Of a stretch of 6,936 nt of DNA, positions 1-4,728 are shown in pieces. The translations under genes and the position numbers were made by a program. The stretch is from assembly GCA_009703465.1 (NCBI GenBank), contig WLGC01000043.1, forward strand, positions 1 to 6,936. Direction: 5' to 3'. The notes beneath the pieces were generated by a model. It did not search any database. It saw only the letters and a list, made by a program, of their open reading frames with translations, and had not been told where the DNA came from. The stretch is from Actinomycetota bacterium. GTDB lineage: Bacteria; Actinomycetota; Actinomycetes; Actinomycetales; Microbacteriaceae. Numbering within the stretch: position 1 is the stretch's first letter; each line of letters opens with the position of its first letter.

Positions 1-240
1 ACCGGTGAGATAACCCTTGGTGATGAAGTACTCACCCCAGACTCATCTAGGTTCTGGAGTAAGGCTGCCTGGGAGCGCGGCGAAAGAAAAGACTCTTTTG
101 ATAAGCAGATTATTCGCAACTGGTTGGCAGATAACTGGGATCAGGTGGGCGAGCCACCTAAGCTACCAAAAGAAATAGTCGCCCAAACAGCCGACAAATA
201 CGCCGAACTGGTTGAGCGACTAAGTTCTGTATTCAATTAG
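1..240 (+). CDS. purC: SAICAR synthase (phosphoribosylaminoimidazole-succinocarboxamide synthase), C-terminal part
   Basis: The last 79 codons of PurC are open from the first base of the window to a TAG stop; the start lies upstream. PurC is a cytoplasmic enzyme that condenses CAIR with aspartate using ATP to give SAICAR in de novo purine synthesis. Diagnostic pieces are visible: GDEVLTPDSSRFW at about residues 8-20 of the fragment, where the TPDSSR stretch is a PurC hallmark, then SFDKQIIRNWL near residue 37 and the family's helical tail ending LVERLSSVFN. The presence of purS, purQ and purL 3.5 kb downstream on the same strand supports the call. The last four bases overlap the stop end of a convergent minus-strand gene, and no terminator hairpin is visible, so purC transcripts probably run antisense into the small genes beyond. 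No damage is seen. Confidence 0.95.
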   Translation, partial: TGEITLGDEVLTPDSSRFWSKAAWERGERKDSFDKQIIRNWLADNWDQVGEPPKLPKEIVAQTADKYAELVERLSSVFN

Positions 241-356
241 TTATTGCAGGTGCAGAGTTGTTCCTGAGGCACGCCTTCTAGGGCTTCTTCAATGTGACCG
301 CCACAACCGGTCCAAGTGACCTTATTGCAGTTATCGCATAAAGCTGGTGAACACAT
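237..356 (-). CDS. small Cys/His-rich putative zinc-binding protein (39 aa)
   Basis: This short gene reads MCSPALCDNCNKVTWTGCGG and continues to a C-terminal CTCNN. Cys and His lie at C2, C7, C10, C18, H21, C35 and C37. The C-x2-C-x7-C-x2-H spacing suggests a structural metal site, most likely zinc. The protein is a clear paralogue of the 55-residue product just upstream: 17 of the first 35 residues match, including all the Cys/His positions up to C35. Small proteins of the pattern MCS..C..CGK.TW.GCG.H....GVP are, to my knowledge, widespread in actinobacteria and lack a defined function. The start is supported by a GAAGGGAA ribosome-binding site ending 6 bases upstream. It lies 14 bases after the previous gene and is probably the last of a three-gene operon. 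Its stop end overlaps purC's stop by four bases. The function is unknown; a thiol or metal role is only a guess. Confidence 0.75.
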   Translation of the reverse strand: MCSPALCDNCNKVTWTGCGGHIEEALEGVPQEQLCTCNN

Positions 357-370
357 AGTTGATTCCCTTC

Positions 371-538
371 TTACTTCTTACCGAATAGTCGAGCAAAGAA
401 GCCAGGCTCCTTTGGATCATTGGCGTGGCCTTCACACTGCTGAGATTTAGGAATGCCACGCATAACTTCGTTTACGTGCTGACCGCAGCCAGACCAGGTA
501 GCTTTACCGCACTTACGGCAAGAAACTTTTGAACACAT
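371..538 (-). CDS. small Cys/His-rich putative zinc-binding protein (55 aa)
   Basis: The protein begins MCSKVSCRKCGKATWSGCGQ and has Cys/His at C2, C7, C10, C18, H21, C35 and H38, a likely metal site of the C-x2-C-x7-C-x2-H type. After residue 40 it has a basic, partly aromatic tail, PGFFARLFGKK, which the shorter paralogue downstream lacks. That tail could bind a membrane or a partner, but this is inference. The start is supported by AGGAAAG about 6 bases upstream of the ATG, and the gene begins 11 bases after the stop of the rhodanese lipoprotein, so the two are probably cotranscribed. It belongs to the widespread, functionally undefined small-protein family with the CGK.TW.GCG.H signature. 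Its neighbours handle sulfane sulfur, so a role in binding metal or sulfur through cysteines is conceivable but undemonstrated. Confidence 0.8.
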   Translation of the reverse strand: MCSKVSCRKCGKATWSGCGQHVNEVMRGIPKSQQCEGHANDPKEPGFFARLFGKK

Positions 539-549
539 ACTTTTCTTTC

Positions 550-921
550 CTACTTCACTACTGAAAGGCCAGTAGCCTCAGCAGCGGCAGCTAGTGAGCC
601 ACCGTTTTTTAGTTCTCCGGTAAATCCGGCGGCTTTCATTTGATCAATCGCACCATTAGCGCGGTTACCTGAGCGGCAGTAAATAAAGTAGTTTGCTGAC
701 TTATCTAGGGTGCTGATCTGTTCAGCAAACTGGCCACCATTGAAGTCGTAAAGAAGTGAACCCTCAAGATATCCAGATGCGGTTTCCTCTGGGGTTCGCA
801 CATCAATAACTGCTGAGTAGGCAGCCATATCAACTGGTGCTGCTGGAGCACAGGCTGTAAGAGATCCAACCGCAAAAATCGCAATTAGCGAAGCGGTCAA
901 AAACTTGAAAAACTTTGACAT
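550..921 (-). CDS. rhodanese-domain lipoprotein, predicted exported sulfurtransferase
   Basis: A 123-residue protein with a lipoprotein signal: a short basic start (MSKFFKF), a hydrophobic stretch at residues 8-20 and the lipobox L-T-A-C with the lipidated cysteine at C24. A single rhodanese domain follows: IDVRTPEE (39-46), GYLEGS (50-55) and the active-site loop C82-R-S-G-N-R, with C82 as the predicted persulfide-carrying residue. Rhodaneses move sulfane sulfur between thiols. This one should sit on the outer face of the cytoplasmic membrane. At 123 aa it is a normal single-domain size, and the cysteine and loop arginine are intact. The ATG has AAAGGAAG a few bases upstream. It is transcribed divergently from a CsoR/CstR-type repressor gene across a 77-base region with a matching operator, so control by that repressor is likely. 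Two small Cys-rich genes follow closely. The physiological substrate is not known. Confidence 0.88.
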   Translation of the reverse strand: MSKFFKFLTASLIAIFAVGSLTACAPAAPVDMAAYSAVIDVRTPEETASGYLEGSLLYDFNGGQFAEQISTLDKSANYFIYCRSGNRANGAIDQMKAAGFTGELKNGGSLAAAAEATGLSVVK

Positions 922-936
922 TTTGTCTTCCTTTCG

Positions 937-954
937 TATACCCCCTAGGGTATA
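937..954. promoter_or_regulatory. candidate operator for the CsoR/CstR-family repressor
   Basis: The sequence TATACCC-CCTA-GGGTATA has 7-base inverted arms and a 4-base spacer, with CCCTAGGG as a perfect 8-base palindrome in the middle. G/C tracts flanked by A/T-rich TATA arms are typical of DNA sites bound by CsoR, RcnR and CstR proteins (DUF156 family). It sits between the divergent starts of the rhodanese lipoprotein and the CsoR/CstR-family gene, and its right arm overlaps a candidate -10 element. One site could therefore control both directions. The palindrome is seen directly; which repressor binds it is inferred from position and family knowledge. Confidence 0.75.
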
Positions 955-965
955 GTAAAACTATA
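951..965. promoter_or_regulatory. candidate bidirectional promoter with mirrored -10 hexamers
   Basis: TATAGT (951-956), three A residues, then ACTATA (960-965) form a perfect 6-base inverted repeat. Read on either strand, each half is TATAGT, a 5-of-6 match to the -10 consensus. The plus-strand hexamer would give a transcript for the repressor-reductase operon starting near 963. The minus-strand hexamer would serve the rhodanese lipoprotein operon, starting near 952. The -35 elements are weak on both sides: TTCCTT at 928-933 for the plus direction, and nothing convincing for the minus. The plus hexamer overlaps the right arm of the operator. An alternative is that the repeat is a second regulator half-site rather than paired promoters. 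Confidence 0.45.
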
Positions 966-986
966 GCAAATGCAAGAACCAATAAA

Positions 987-992
987 AGGGGA
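987..992 (+). promoter_or_regulatory. ribosome binding site that fixes the repressor start
   Basis: AGGGGA lies six bases before the ATG at 999. The same frame is open further upstream with an ATG at 915, but that longer form would begin inside the divergent rhodanese gene, read through the operator and promoter, and add 28 residues unlike the family. The Shine-Dalgarno site and family length both select 999. Confidence 0.75.
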
Positions 993-998
993 TTAGAA

Positions 999-1256
999 AT
1001 GCAGCTTGACGCCTCAGAACTGAAATCAGCCCGTGATCGCCTAGCCCGGGTTCAAGGACAAATTGGCGGCATCATAAAGATGCTCGATGAGGGCCGCGAC
1101 TGCACCGAATTGCTAAACCAACTCTCCGCTGCCTCCACTGCCCTATCTAGGGCCGGCTTCACCATCATCTCCACGGGAATGCGCGCCTGTGCCAATAACC
1201 CAGCTGGGGATGCCGAGCGCGTTGCGCTTGAAAAAGCGTTTATGTCACTGGCCTAA
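999..1256 (+). CDS. CsoR/FrmR-family (DUF156) transcriptional repressor, CstR-like persulfide sensor
   Basis: An 85-residue all-helical repressor. The family signature RLARVQGQIGGIIKML (residues 14-29) is clear, followed by C35 in EGRDCTELLNQL and C64 in TGMRAC. The 29-residue gap between these cysteines matches the paired cysteines of CsoR and CstR. The copper-binding histidine expected four residues before the second cysteine is glycine here (G60), so a CsoR-type Cys-His-Cys Cu(I) site cannot form. That favours a CstR-like sensor in which sulfane sulfur links or persulfidates the two cysteines and releases DNA. The downstream reductase-rhodanese, two bases away, and the divergent rhodanese gene fit this reading. 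A palindromic operator lies 45 bases upstream, so autoregulation is likely. The inducer is inferred, and another thiol-reactive signal remains possible. Confidence 0.88.
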   Translation: MQLDASELKSARDRLARVQGQIGGIIKMLDEGRDCTELLNQLSAASTALSRAGFTIISTGMRACANNPAGDAERVALEKAFMSLA

Positions 1257-1258
1257 GC

Positions 1259-2893
1259 ATGAAGGTAATCATCATTGGAGGCGTTGCCTCTGGAATGTCT
1301 GCTGCCGCCAGACTTAGACGTCTTGACGAGTCAGCTGAGATCACTGTCTATGAGATGAGTGAGCACGTAAGTTACGCAAACTGCGGCCTTCCTTATTTTG
1401 TTAGCGATGTAATTTCACGTCGCGATAATCTACTGCTACAAACCCCGCAGGCTCTCTGGGATAGATTCCGCATCAAGGCCCAGGTGCAAAACATGGTCAC
1501 TGAAATAGATCGTGCCAATAAAACAGTCTCGGTAAAAAATCTTGCCACCGGAAAAACCCACACCGATACCTATGACAAACTCGTCATTGCAACTGGTGCC
1601 AGACCTAAAAAACTTGATGTACCTGGACTTGAGCGAGCGCTCTGGCTTAGAAATGTAACCGATGCCGATTCGGTCAAAGAAGCTTTACAAACAACTGCAA
1701 ACAAAACAGTTGCAATTCTTGGTGCCGGATTTATTGGAATTGAATTAGCTGAAAACATTCGTCACCTAGATATTCCGGTGACTATTATTCAGCGAGGAAA
1801 CAGCATTCTTTCGCAGTTTGATCCAGAGATGGTTCAGCCGCTGCAAGACAAACTGGAAAAGCACAGCGTCAAGATTATTCTCAATGCCCAGGCCGATCAC
1901 ATAACTAAAGATCACGTGATTCTAAAAGATGGCACCAAGATTGAAGCCGGCTTAGTATTCACTGCAGCTGGAGTTGATCCAGATAACTCTCTTGCTAAAG
2001 CCGCCGGACTAAAGATTGGCACCACCGGTGGATTGTGGGTTGATGAGCAGCAGCGAACCAGCGATGAAAATATCTTTGCCGCCGGTGATGCCGTTGAAAA
2101 GCAAGGCCAACTAATTGGTGAGCAAACACTTATTCCGCTGGCAAACCTGGCTAACCGTCACGGCAGATTAATTGCTGATGTTATTGCTGGCCGCGATGTA
2201 AAAGCACACGCAGCCACCGGCACAGTAATCCTTGGTGCCTTCGGGTTCGCTGTTGGTATTACCGGACTTAGTGAACGTGCCGCAACTAAAGCGGGCATCA
2301 AACACCAAGTTATTCACATCCACCCAAATAATCACGCCGGTTACTACCCGGGCTCAAAGCGTCTATCTATGAAGGTTCTCTTTGATCCAGCCACTGGAAA
2401 GATTCTTGGCGCTCAAGCAAATGGCGAAGACGGCGTTGATAAACGCATCGATGTAATTGCAACAGCCATGCACGGCGGACTAACAATTGATGACCTAATG
2501 GATCTTGAACTTGCCTATGCACCGCAGTTTGGTTCGGCTAAAGATGCAATCAACATTGCCGGCTATGTTGGCAATAACGTTTTCAACGGAACAACTCCAA
2601 CTCTGCAGTGGCATGAACTTGAAACTGCCAGAGCAAATGGCGCTCAGGTGATTGATGTTAGAAGTGGTGGCGAGCACGGCTTTGCCCACATTCCTGGCAC
2701 CTTGAACATTCCGGTTGAAGAATTACGTGATCGCCTAAGCGAGGTGCAGATGGAGAACGTAGTGGTCTACTGTCAGGTAGGCCAGCGCGGTCACATTGCC
2801 ACCCAGATTCTCAAGGCTCACGGCGCCAATGTAAAGAACCTTGATGGCGGCTATCTGACCTGGGCTGCCGGTGAATTAGCGCTCAAAAAATAG
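1259..2893 (+). CDS. cdr: coenzyme A disulfide/persulfide reductase fused to a C-terminal rhodanese domain
   Basis: A 544-residue cytoplasmic flavoenzyme of the CoA-disulfide reductase/NADH-dependent persulfide reductase group. The FAD-binding start is VIIIGGVASGM (3-13). The active-site cysteine is C42 in SYANCGLPY, the single-cysteine type that forms a mixed disulfide with CoA. GAGFIG (155-160) is the NAD(P)H-binding motif and IFAAGD (272-277) the second FAD motif. HAGYYPG and AYAPQFGSAKD (from residue 419) are typical of the dimer interface. The rhodanese domain starts near 454, with D466-V-R468 and the loop C505-Q-V-G-Q-R510. The fusion is expected to take sulfur from CoA or other low-molecular-weight persulfides and reduce it with NAD(P)H, releasing sulfide. 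Length is normal for the fused form and all key residues are present. It begins two bases after the repressor stop and is probably translationally coupled. The exact substrate cannot be read from sequence. Confidence 0.92.
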   Translation: MKVIIIGGVASGMSAAARLRRLDESAEITVYEMSEHVSYANCGLPYFVSDVISRRDNLLLQTPQALWDRFRIKAQVQNMVTEIDRANKTVSVKNLATGKTHTDTYDKLVIATGARPKKLDVPGLERALWLRNVTDADSVKEALQTTANKTVAILGAGFIGIELAENIRHLDIPVTIIQRGNSILSQFDPEMVQPLQDKLEKHSVKIILNAQADHITKDHVILKDGTKIEAGLVFTAAGVDPDNSLAKAAGLKIGTTGGLWVDEQQRTSDENIFAAGDAVEKQGQLIGEQTLIPLANLANRHGRLIADVIAGRDVKAHAATGTVILGAFGFAVGITGLSERAATKAGIKHQVIHIHPNNHAGYYPGSKRLSMKVLFDPATGKILGAQANGEDGVDKRIDVIATAMHGGLTIDDLMDLELAYAPQFGSAKDAINIAGYVGNNVFNGTTPTLQWHELETARANGAQVIDVRSGGEHGFAHIPGTLNIPVEELRDRLSEVQMENVVVYCQVGQRGHIATQILKAHGANVKNLDGGYLTWAAGELALKK

Positions 2894-2896
2894 CCA

Positions 2897-3100
2897 GTGG
2901 CTGATATTGAATACGCAGCCCGCAAAGCATCACAGCGAGCTCTTGAGCAATCAATCTACGAGACAAAGAATAAGTCAAAAGAAATTTCAACGACTGCAAC
3001 CGAGCACTACACCTGGGCAATTAGCAATACTCGTCGCACAGTTAGCGATGAAGTAATTGCAGAGTTTGAACAAGACATTGAGGGCATTGCCCGTCTCTAG
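2897..3100 (+). CDS. hypothetical protein, 67 aa, last gene of the reductase operon
   Basis: I do not recognise this protein. The frame opens with GTG three bases after the reductase stop and has no separate Shine-Dalgarno site, so it would depend on re-initiation by ribosomes finishing the upstream gene. The product is charged and hydrophilic, with no cysteine, no signal peptide and no membrane segment. It looks mostly helical, from AARKASQRALEQS through TRRTVSDEVIAEFEQDIEGI. Codon choice resembles the neighbouring genes, and the frame fills the space up to the convergent toxin gene, whose stop lies three bases beyond. This favours a real gene, but without homologues in view it could be an unexpressed open frame. 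Confidence 0.55.
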   Translation: MADIEYAARKASQRALEQSIYETKNKSKEISTTATEHYTWAISNTRRTVSDEVIAEFEQDIEGIARL

Positions 3101-3103
3101 AAC

Positions 3104-3376
3104 TCAACGTGAAGGGCGGTAGACATCAGCCCGATGTTCTACATACGCAACTGTCACAATTACTTTCTCGTTTTCAATCTTGTATATGACGCGGTAAGAA
3201 CCGCGTTTGGCAGCATAAAGGCCTTCGTAGTTTCGCAGTAGCGGTTTACCAACTCGCTGGGGATTCTCAACCAAGGGGCCCTCACAAAAACTGGCCACGG
3301 CATCGGCAATCTTTCGAGGCAGTTTTTGCATGTCTCGACGAGCTGACGGCGCATAAACAAGTTTGTATTTAGCCAT
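3104..3376 (-). CDS. RelE/ParE-family toxin (RelE/RelG-like mRNA interferase)
   Basis: A 90-residue toxin of the RelE superfamily. Members cut mRNA at the ribosome when freed from their antitoxin. Typical features are the start KYKLVYAPSARRDMQKLP, the NPQRVGKPLL stretch (about residues 38-47), RGSYRVIYKIE (about 58-68) and the end HRADVYR. This arrangement closely resembles mycobacterial RelG-type toxins as I recall them. The conserved arginines and the terminal tyrosine are intact, so the toxin may be active. I chose the ATG at 3376 because the protein then starts just before the first strand; an upstream in-frame ATG at 3406 would add ten non-family residues inside the antitoxin. The start overlaps the antitoxin stop by 8 bases (ATGGCTAA), giving translational coupling. 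Its stop is 3 bases from that of the convergent hypothetical gene. Confidence 0.9.
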   Translation of the reverse strand: MAKYKLVYAPSARRDMQKLPRKIADAVASFCEGPLVENPQRVGKPLLRNYEGLYAAKRGSYRVIYKIENEKVIVTVAYVEHRADVYRPSR

Positions 3377-3668
3377 CGGAATTCTCACGAGCCCACTGCT
3401 CGTCAAGGATCCGTCTCATTTCCTCGCCAGTCACCGACTCCTCGGGGTGAGCGTCGTTGTAATCCAGCGCCTCTTGGATGCGCTTTTGAGTTTCGGGATT
3501 GCTGTAAATATCAAGTAGATCGTTCATGCCTTCATAGTCATCTATTCCAAGAAGAATTGCGGCTGGTTCACCATTTCTGGTGATAACTAAGCGTTCATGG
3601 GTCTGCTCAGCTGAATCGATCATTTTGGCAAAATTTGCCCTGGCCTCCGCCATTGAGAAATACTTCAT
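3369..3668 (-). CDS. Phd/YefM-family antitoxin
   Basis: A 99-residue antitoxin. The N-terminal DNA-binding part is typical of Phd/YefM proteins: MKYFSMAEARANFAKMIDSA, then ERLVITRNGEPAAILLGIDDYE (about 25-46). The C-terminal half, acidic and probably disordered until bound, would wrap and neutralise the toxin. These proteins also repress their own operon, and a TGTACA-type palindrome overlaps the start region. I placed the start at ATG 3668 because it matches where family members begin. In-frame ATGs at 3686 and 3746 would lengthen the protein, read through the operator, and lack a ribosome-binding site. No Shine-Dalgarno site precedes 3668 either, and a well-spaced promoter would start the transcript almost on this ATG, so a leaderless mRNA is plausible. 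The toxin gene follows with an 8-base overlap. Confidence 0.88.
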   Translation of the reverse strand: MKYFSMAEARANFAKMIDSAEQTHERLVITRNGEPAAILLGIDDYEGMNDLLDIYSNPETQKRIQEALDYNDAHPEESVTGEEMRRILDEQWARENSDG

Positions 3669-3686
3669 GTACTTAAGTATGTACAT
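3667..3686. promoter_or_regulatory. candidate operator of the toxin-antitoxin module
   Basis: ATGTAC-TTAAGTAT-GTACAT has perfect 6-base inverted arms 8 bases apart, with TACTTAAGTA (3670-3679) as a nested perfect palindrome. The hexamer TGTACA is complete on one side and TGTACT on the other. The E. coli YefM antitoxin is known to recognise TGTACA motifs, which makes this the natural autoregulation site. It covers the proposed -10 element and touches the antitoxin start codon, so binding would block the promoter directly. Confidence 0.72.
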
Positions 3687-3704
3687 CACACCGACATCTG
3701 TCCA
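3676..3704 (-). promoter_or_regulatory. candidate promoter of the toxin-antitoxin operon
   Basis: On the minus strand, TGGACA (3704-3699) matches the -35 consensus at 5 of 6 positions. It is followed after exactly 17 bases by CATACT (3681-3676), which matches the -10 consensus at 4 of 6. Transcription would start near 3669-3668, at or next to the antitoxin ATG, implying a leaderless transcript. The operator palindrome overlaps the -10 element. The assignment rests on spacing and consensus only. Confidence 0.5.
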
Positions 3705-3738
3705 TGGTTCAGGGAACCAGCCCAGTCCCCAGTAAAAT
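3705..3738 (+). promoter_or_regulatory. candidate purS promoter region with an inverted repeat
   Basis: purSQL is separated from purC by divergent and convergent genes, so it probably needs its own promoter in the 102 bases between the antitoxin and purS starts. TAAAAT (3733-3738) matches the -10 consensus at 5 of 6 and would give a leader of about 25 bases. No good -35 element is visible; TTCAGG at 3708 is weak and 19 bases away. The inverted repeat TGGTTC-AGG-GAACCA (3705-3719) lies where a -35 would be and could be a repressor or activator site. No known purine regulator motif is recognised. Confidence 0.3.
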
Positions 3739-3770
3739 AAAGGCATCGCCCGCTAAATCGGAGTTCAAAT

Positions 3771-4019
3771 ATGCCAAAAATCATTGTTGAGGTTATGCCT
3801 AAAGAGGTCCTCCTTGATCCAGCTGGCAAAAGCGTAAATAACGCCCTACACCGCAAAGGCCACAAGGCAATCACCGCGGTGCGAATCGGTAAGCGCATTG
3901 AACTTCACTTTGATCGTCCAATAACCGAAAAGGACCTAGCTGACGCCCGCGAAATCGGCGAAAACTTTCTTTCCAACGGTGTCATCGAAGACGTCGTAAA
4001 AATTAGCCAAGAAAACTAA
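3771..4019 (+). CDS. purS: phosphoribosylformylglycinamidine synthase subunit PurS
   Basis: An 82-residue protein matching PurS in size and sequence: [19 protein letters not shown] (4-22), a central [14 protein letters not shown] (about 34-47) and a C-terminal [16 protein letters not shown]. PurS is the small structural subunit that holds PurQ and PurL together so that ammonia made by PurQ reaches the PurL active site. The reaction is FGAR plus glutamine plus ATP to FGAM. GGAG seven bases before the ATG is the ribosome-binding site. purQ begins 13 bases after the stop. The gene is intact and of the usual length for the family (about 80 residues). Confidence 0.95.
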   Translation: MPKIIVEVMPKEVLLDPAGKSVNNALHRKGHKAITAVRIGKRIELHFDRPITEKDLADAREIGENFLSNGVIEDVVKISQEN

Positions 4020-4032
4020 GGGGCCACCAAGT

Positions 4033-4728
4033 ATGAAAATTGGTGTGGTCACTTTTCCTGGAACCCTAGATGATCGCGATGCAGCAAGAGCTGTTCGCCT
4101 AGCTGGTGGCCAAGCAGTAAGTCTTTGGCATGCCGACACTAATCTTCACAAAGTAGATGCAGTAGTTCTACCAGGTGGTTTTTCCTATGGTGACTATCTT
4201 CGCTGCGGAGCAATTGCAGCCCAAGCACCGGTTATGCAAAGCATTATCAAAGCAGCTAACGGCGGTCTTCCAGTTCTAGGAATTTGCAACGGCTTCCAGG
4301 TTCTAGTTGAAAGTCATCTACTGCCTGGTGGACTAATCAGAAACGAACACCAGCACTTTATTTGCCGTGATCAAAAACTAATTGTTGAATCAACAACCAC
4401 CGCTTGGACCAACCAATTCACTTTGAACCAAGAAATCACCATTCCGCTAAAAAATGGTGAGGGCGGCTACATCGCGACCGATGAAACCCTAAAGCGCCTA
4501 GAAGGCGAAGGCCTAATTGCACTTCGTTACAAGGAAGTAAACCCAAACGGTTCAATGAACGACATCGCAGGTCTAAGAAACGAACGTGGCAATGTCCTAG
4601 GACTTATGCCGCACCCAGAGCACGCAGTTGAACCAGGCTTTGGCCCTGACACACCAGTTGCCATGAGATCAGGAACCGACGGCCTGAAATTCTTCACCTC
4701 GGTGATCAACAGTTTGGTAAATGCATAA
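4033..4728 (+). CDS. purQ: phosphoribosylformylglycinamidine synthase subunit PurQ (glutaminase)
   Basis: A 231-residue class I glutamine amidotransferase. It begins [20 protein letters not shown], typical of PurQ, and contains [17 protein letters not shown] (about 46-62). The nucleophile is C85 in GICNGFQ; H194 and E196 in the late MPHPEH motif complete the catalytic triad. The enzyme hydrolyses glutamine and passes ammonia to PurL through the PurSQL complex in the cytoplasm. The ribosome-binding site AAGGGG lies nine bases before the ATG and overlaps the purS stop codon, which ties translation of the two genes. The TAA stop abuts the purL ATG with no gap. All catalytic residues and the usual length (about 225-235 aa) are present. 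Confidence 0.97.
   Translation: MKIGVVTFPGTLDDRDAARAVRLAGGQAVSLWHADTNLHKVDAVVLPGGFSYGDYLRCGAIAAQAPVMQSIIKAANGGLPVLGICNGFQVLVESHLLPGGLIRNEHQHFICRDQKLIVESTTTAWTNQFTLNQEITIPLKNGEGGYIATDETLKRLEGEGLIALRYKEVNPNGSMNDIAGLRNERGNVLGLMPHPEHAVEPGFGPDTPVAMRSGTDGLKFFTSVINSLVNA

Noticed and set aside
915..998. Upstream extension of the repressor frame starting at ATG 915
   Set aside because: It would run through the divergent gene's start, the operator and the promoter, adds residues unlike the family, and a good ribosome-binding site fits ATG 999.
999..1256. Copper-responsive CsoR
   Set aside because: The copper-ligand histidine is glycine and there is no copper transporter or chaperone in the neighbourhood; sulfur genes flank it instead.
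1570..1758. Minus-strand frames within the reductase gene (also 2495-2689)
   Set aside because: They are fully contained antisense to conserved FAD/NAD-binding domain coding sequence, with no motif or ribosome-binding site of their own.
3377..3406. Longer toxin start at ATG 3406
   Set aside because: The ten extra residues lie inside the antitoxin gene and precede the normal RelE N-terminal strand; the 8-base ATGGCTAA overlap is the usual coupled arrangement.
3669..3746. Longer antitoxin starts at ATG 3746 or 3686
   Set aside because: The added residues are not family-like, cover the palindromic operator and promoter, and neither start has a ribosome-binding site.
3687..3770. Purine riboswitch or other structured leader before purS
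   Set aside because: The likely leader is only about 25 bases and the whole intergenic region about 100 bases; no three-way-junction pattern or conserved riboswitch core is visible.
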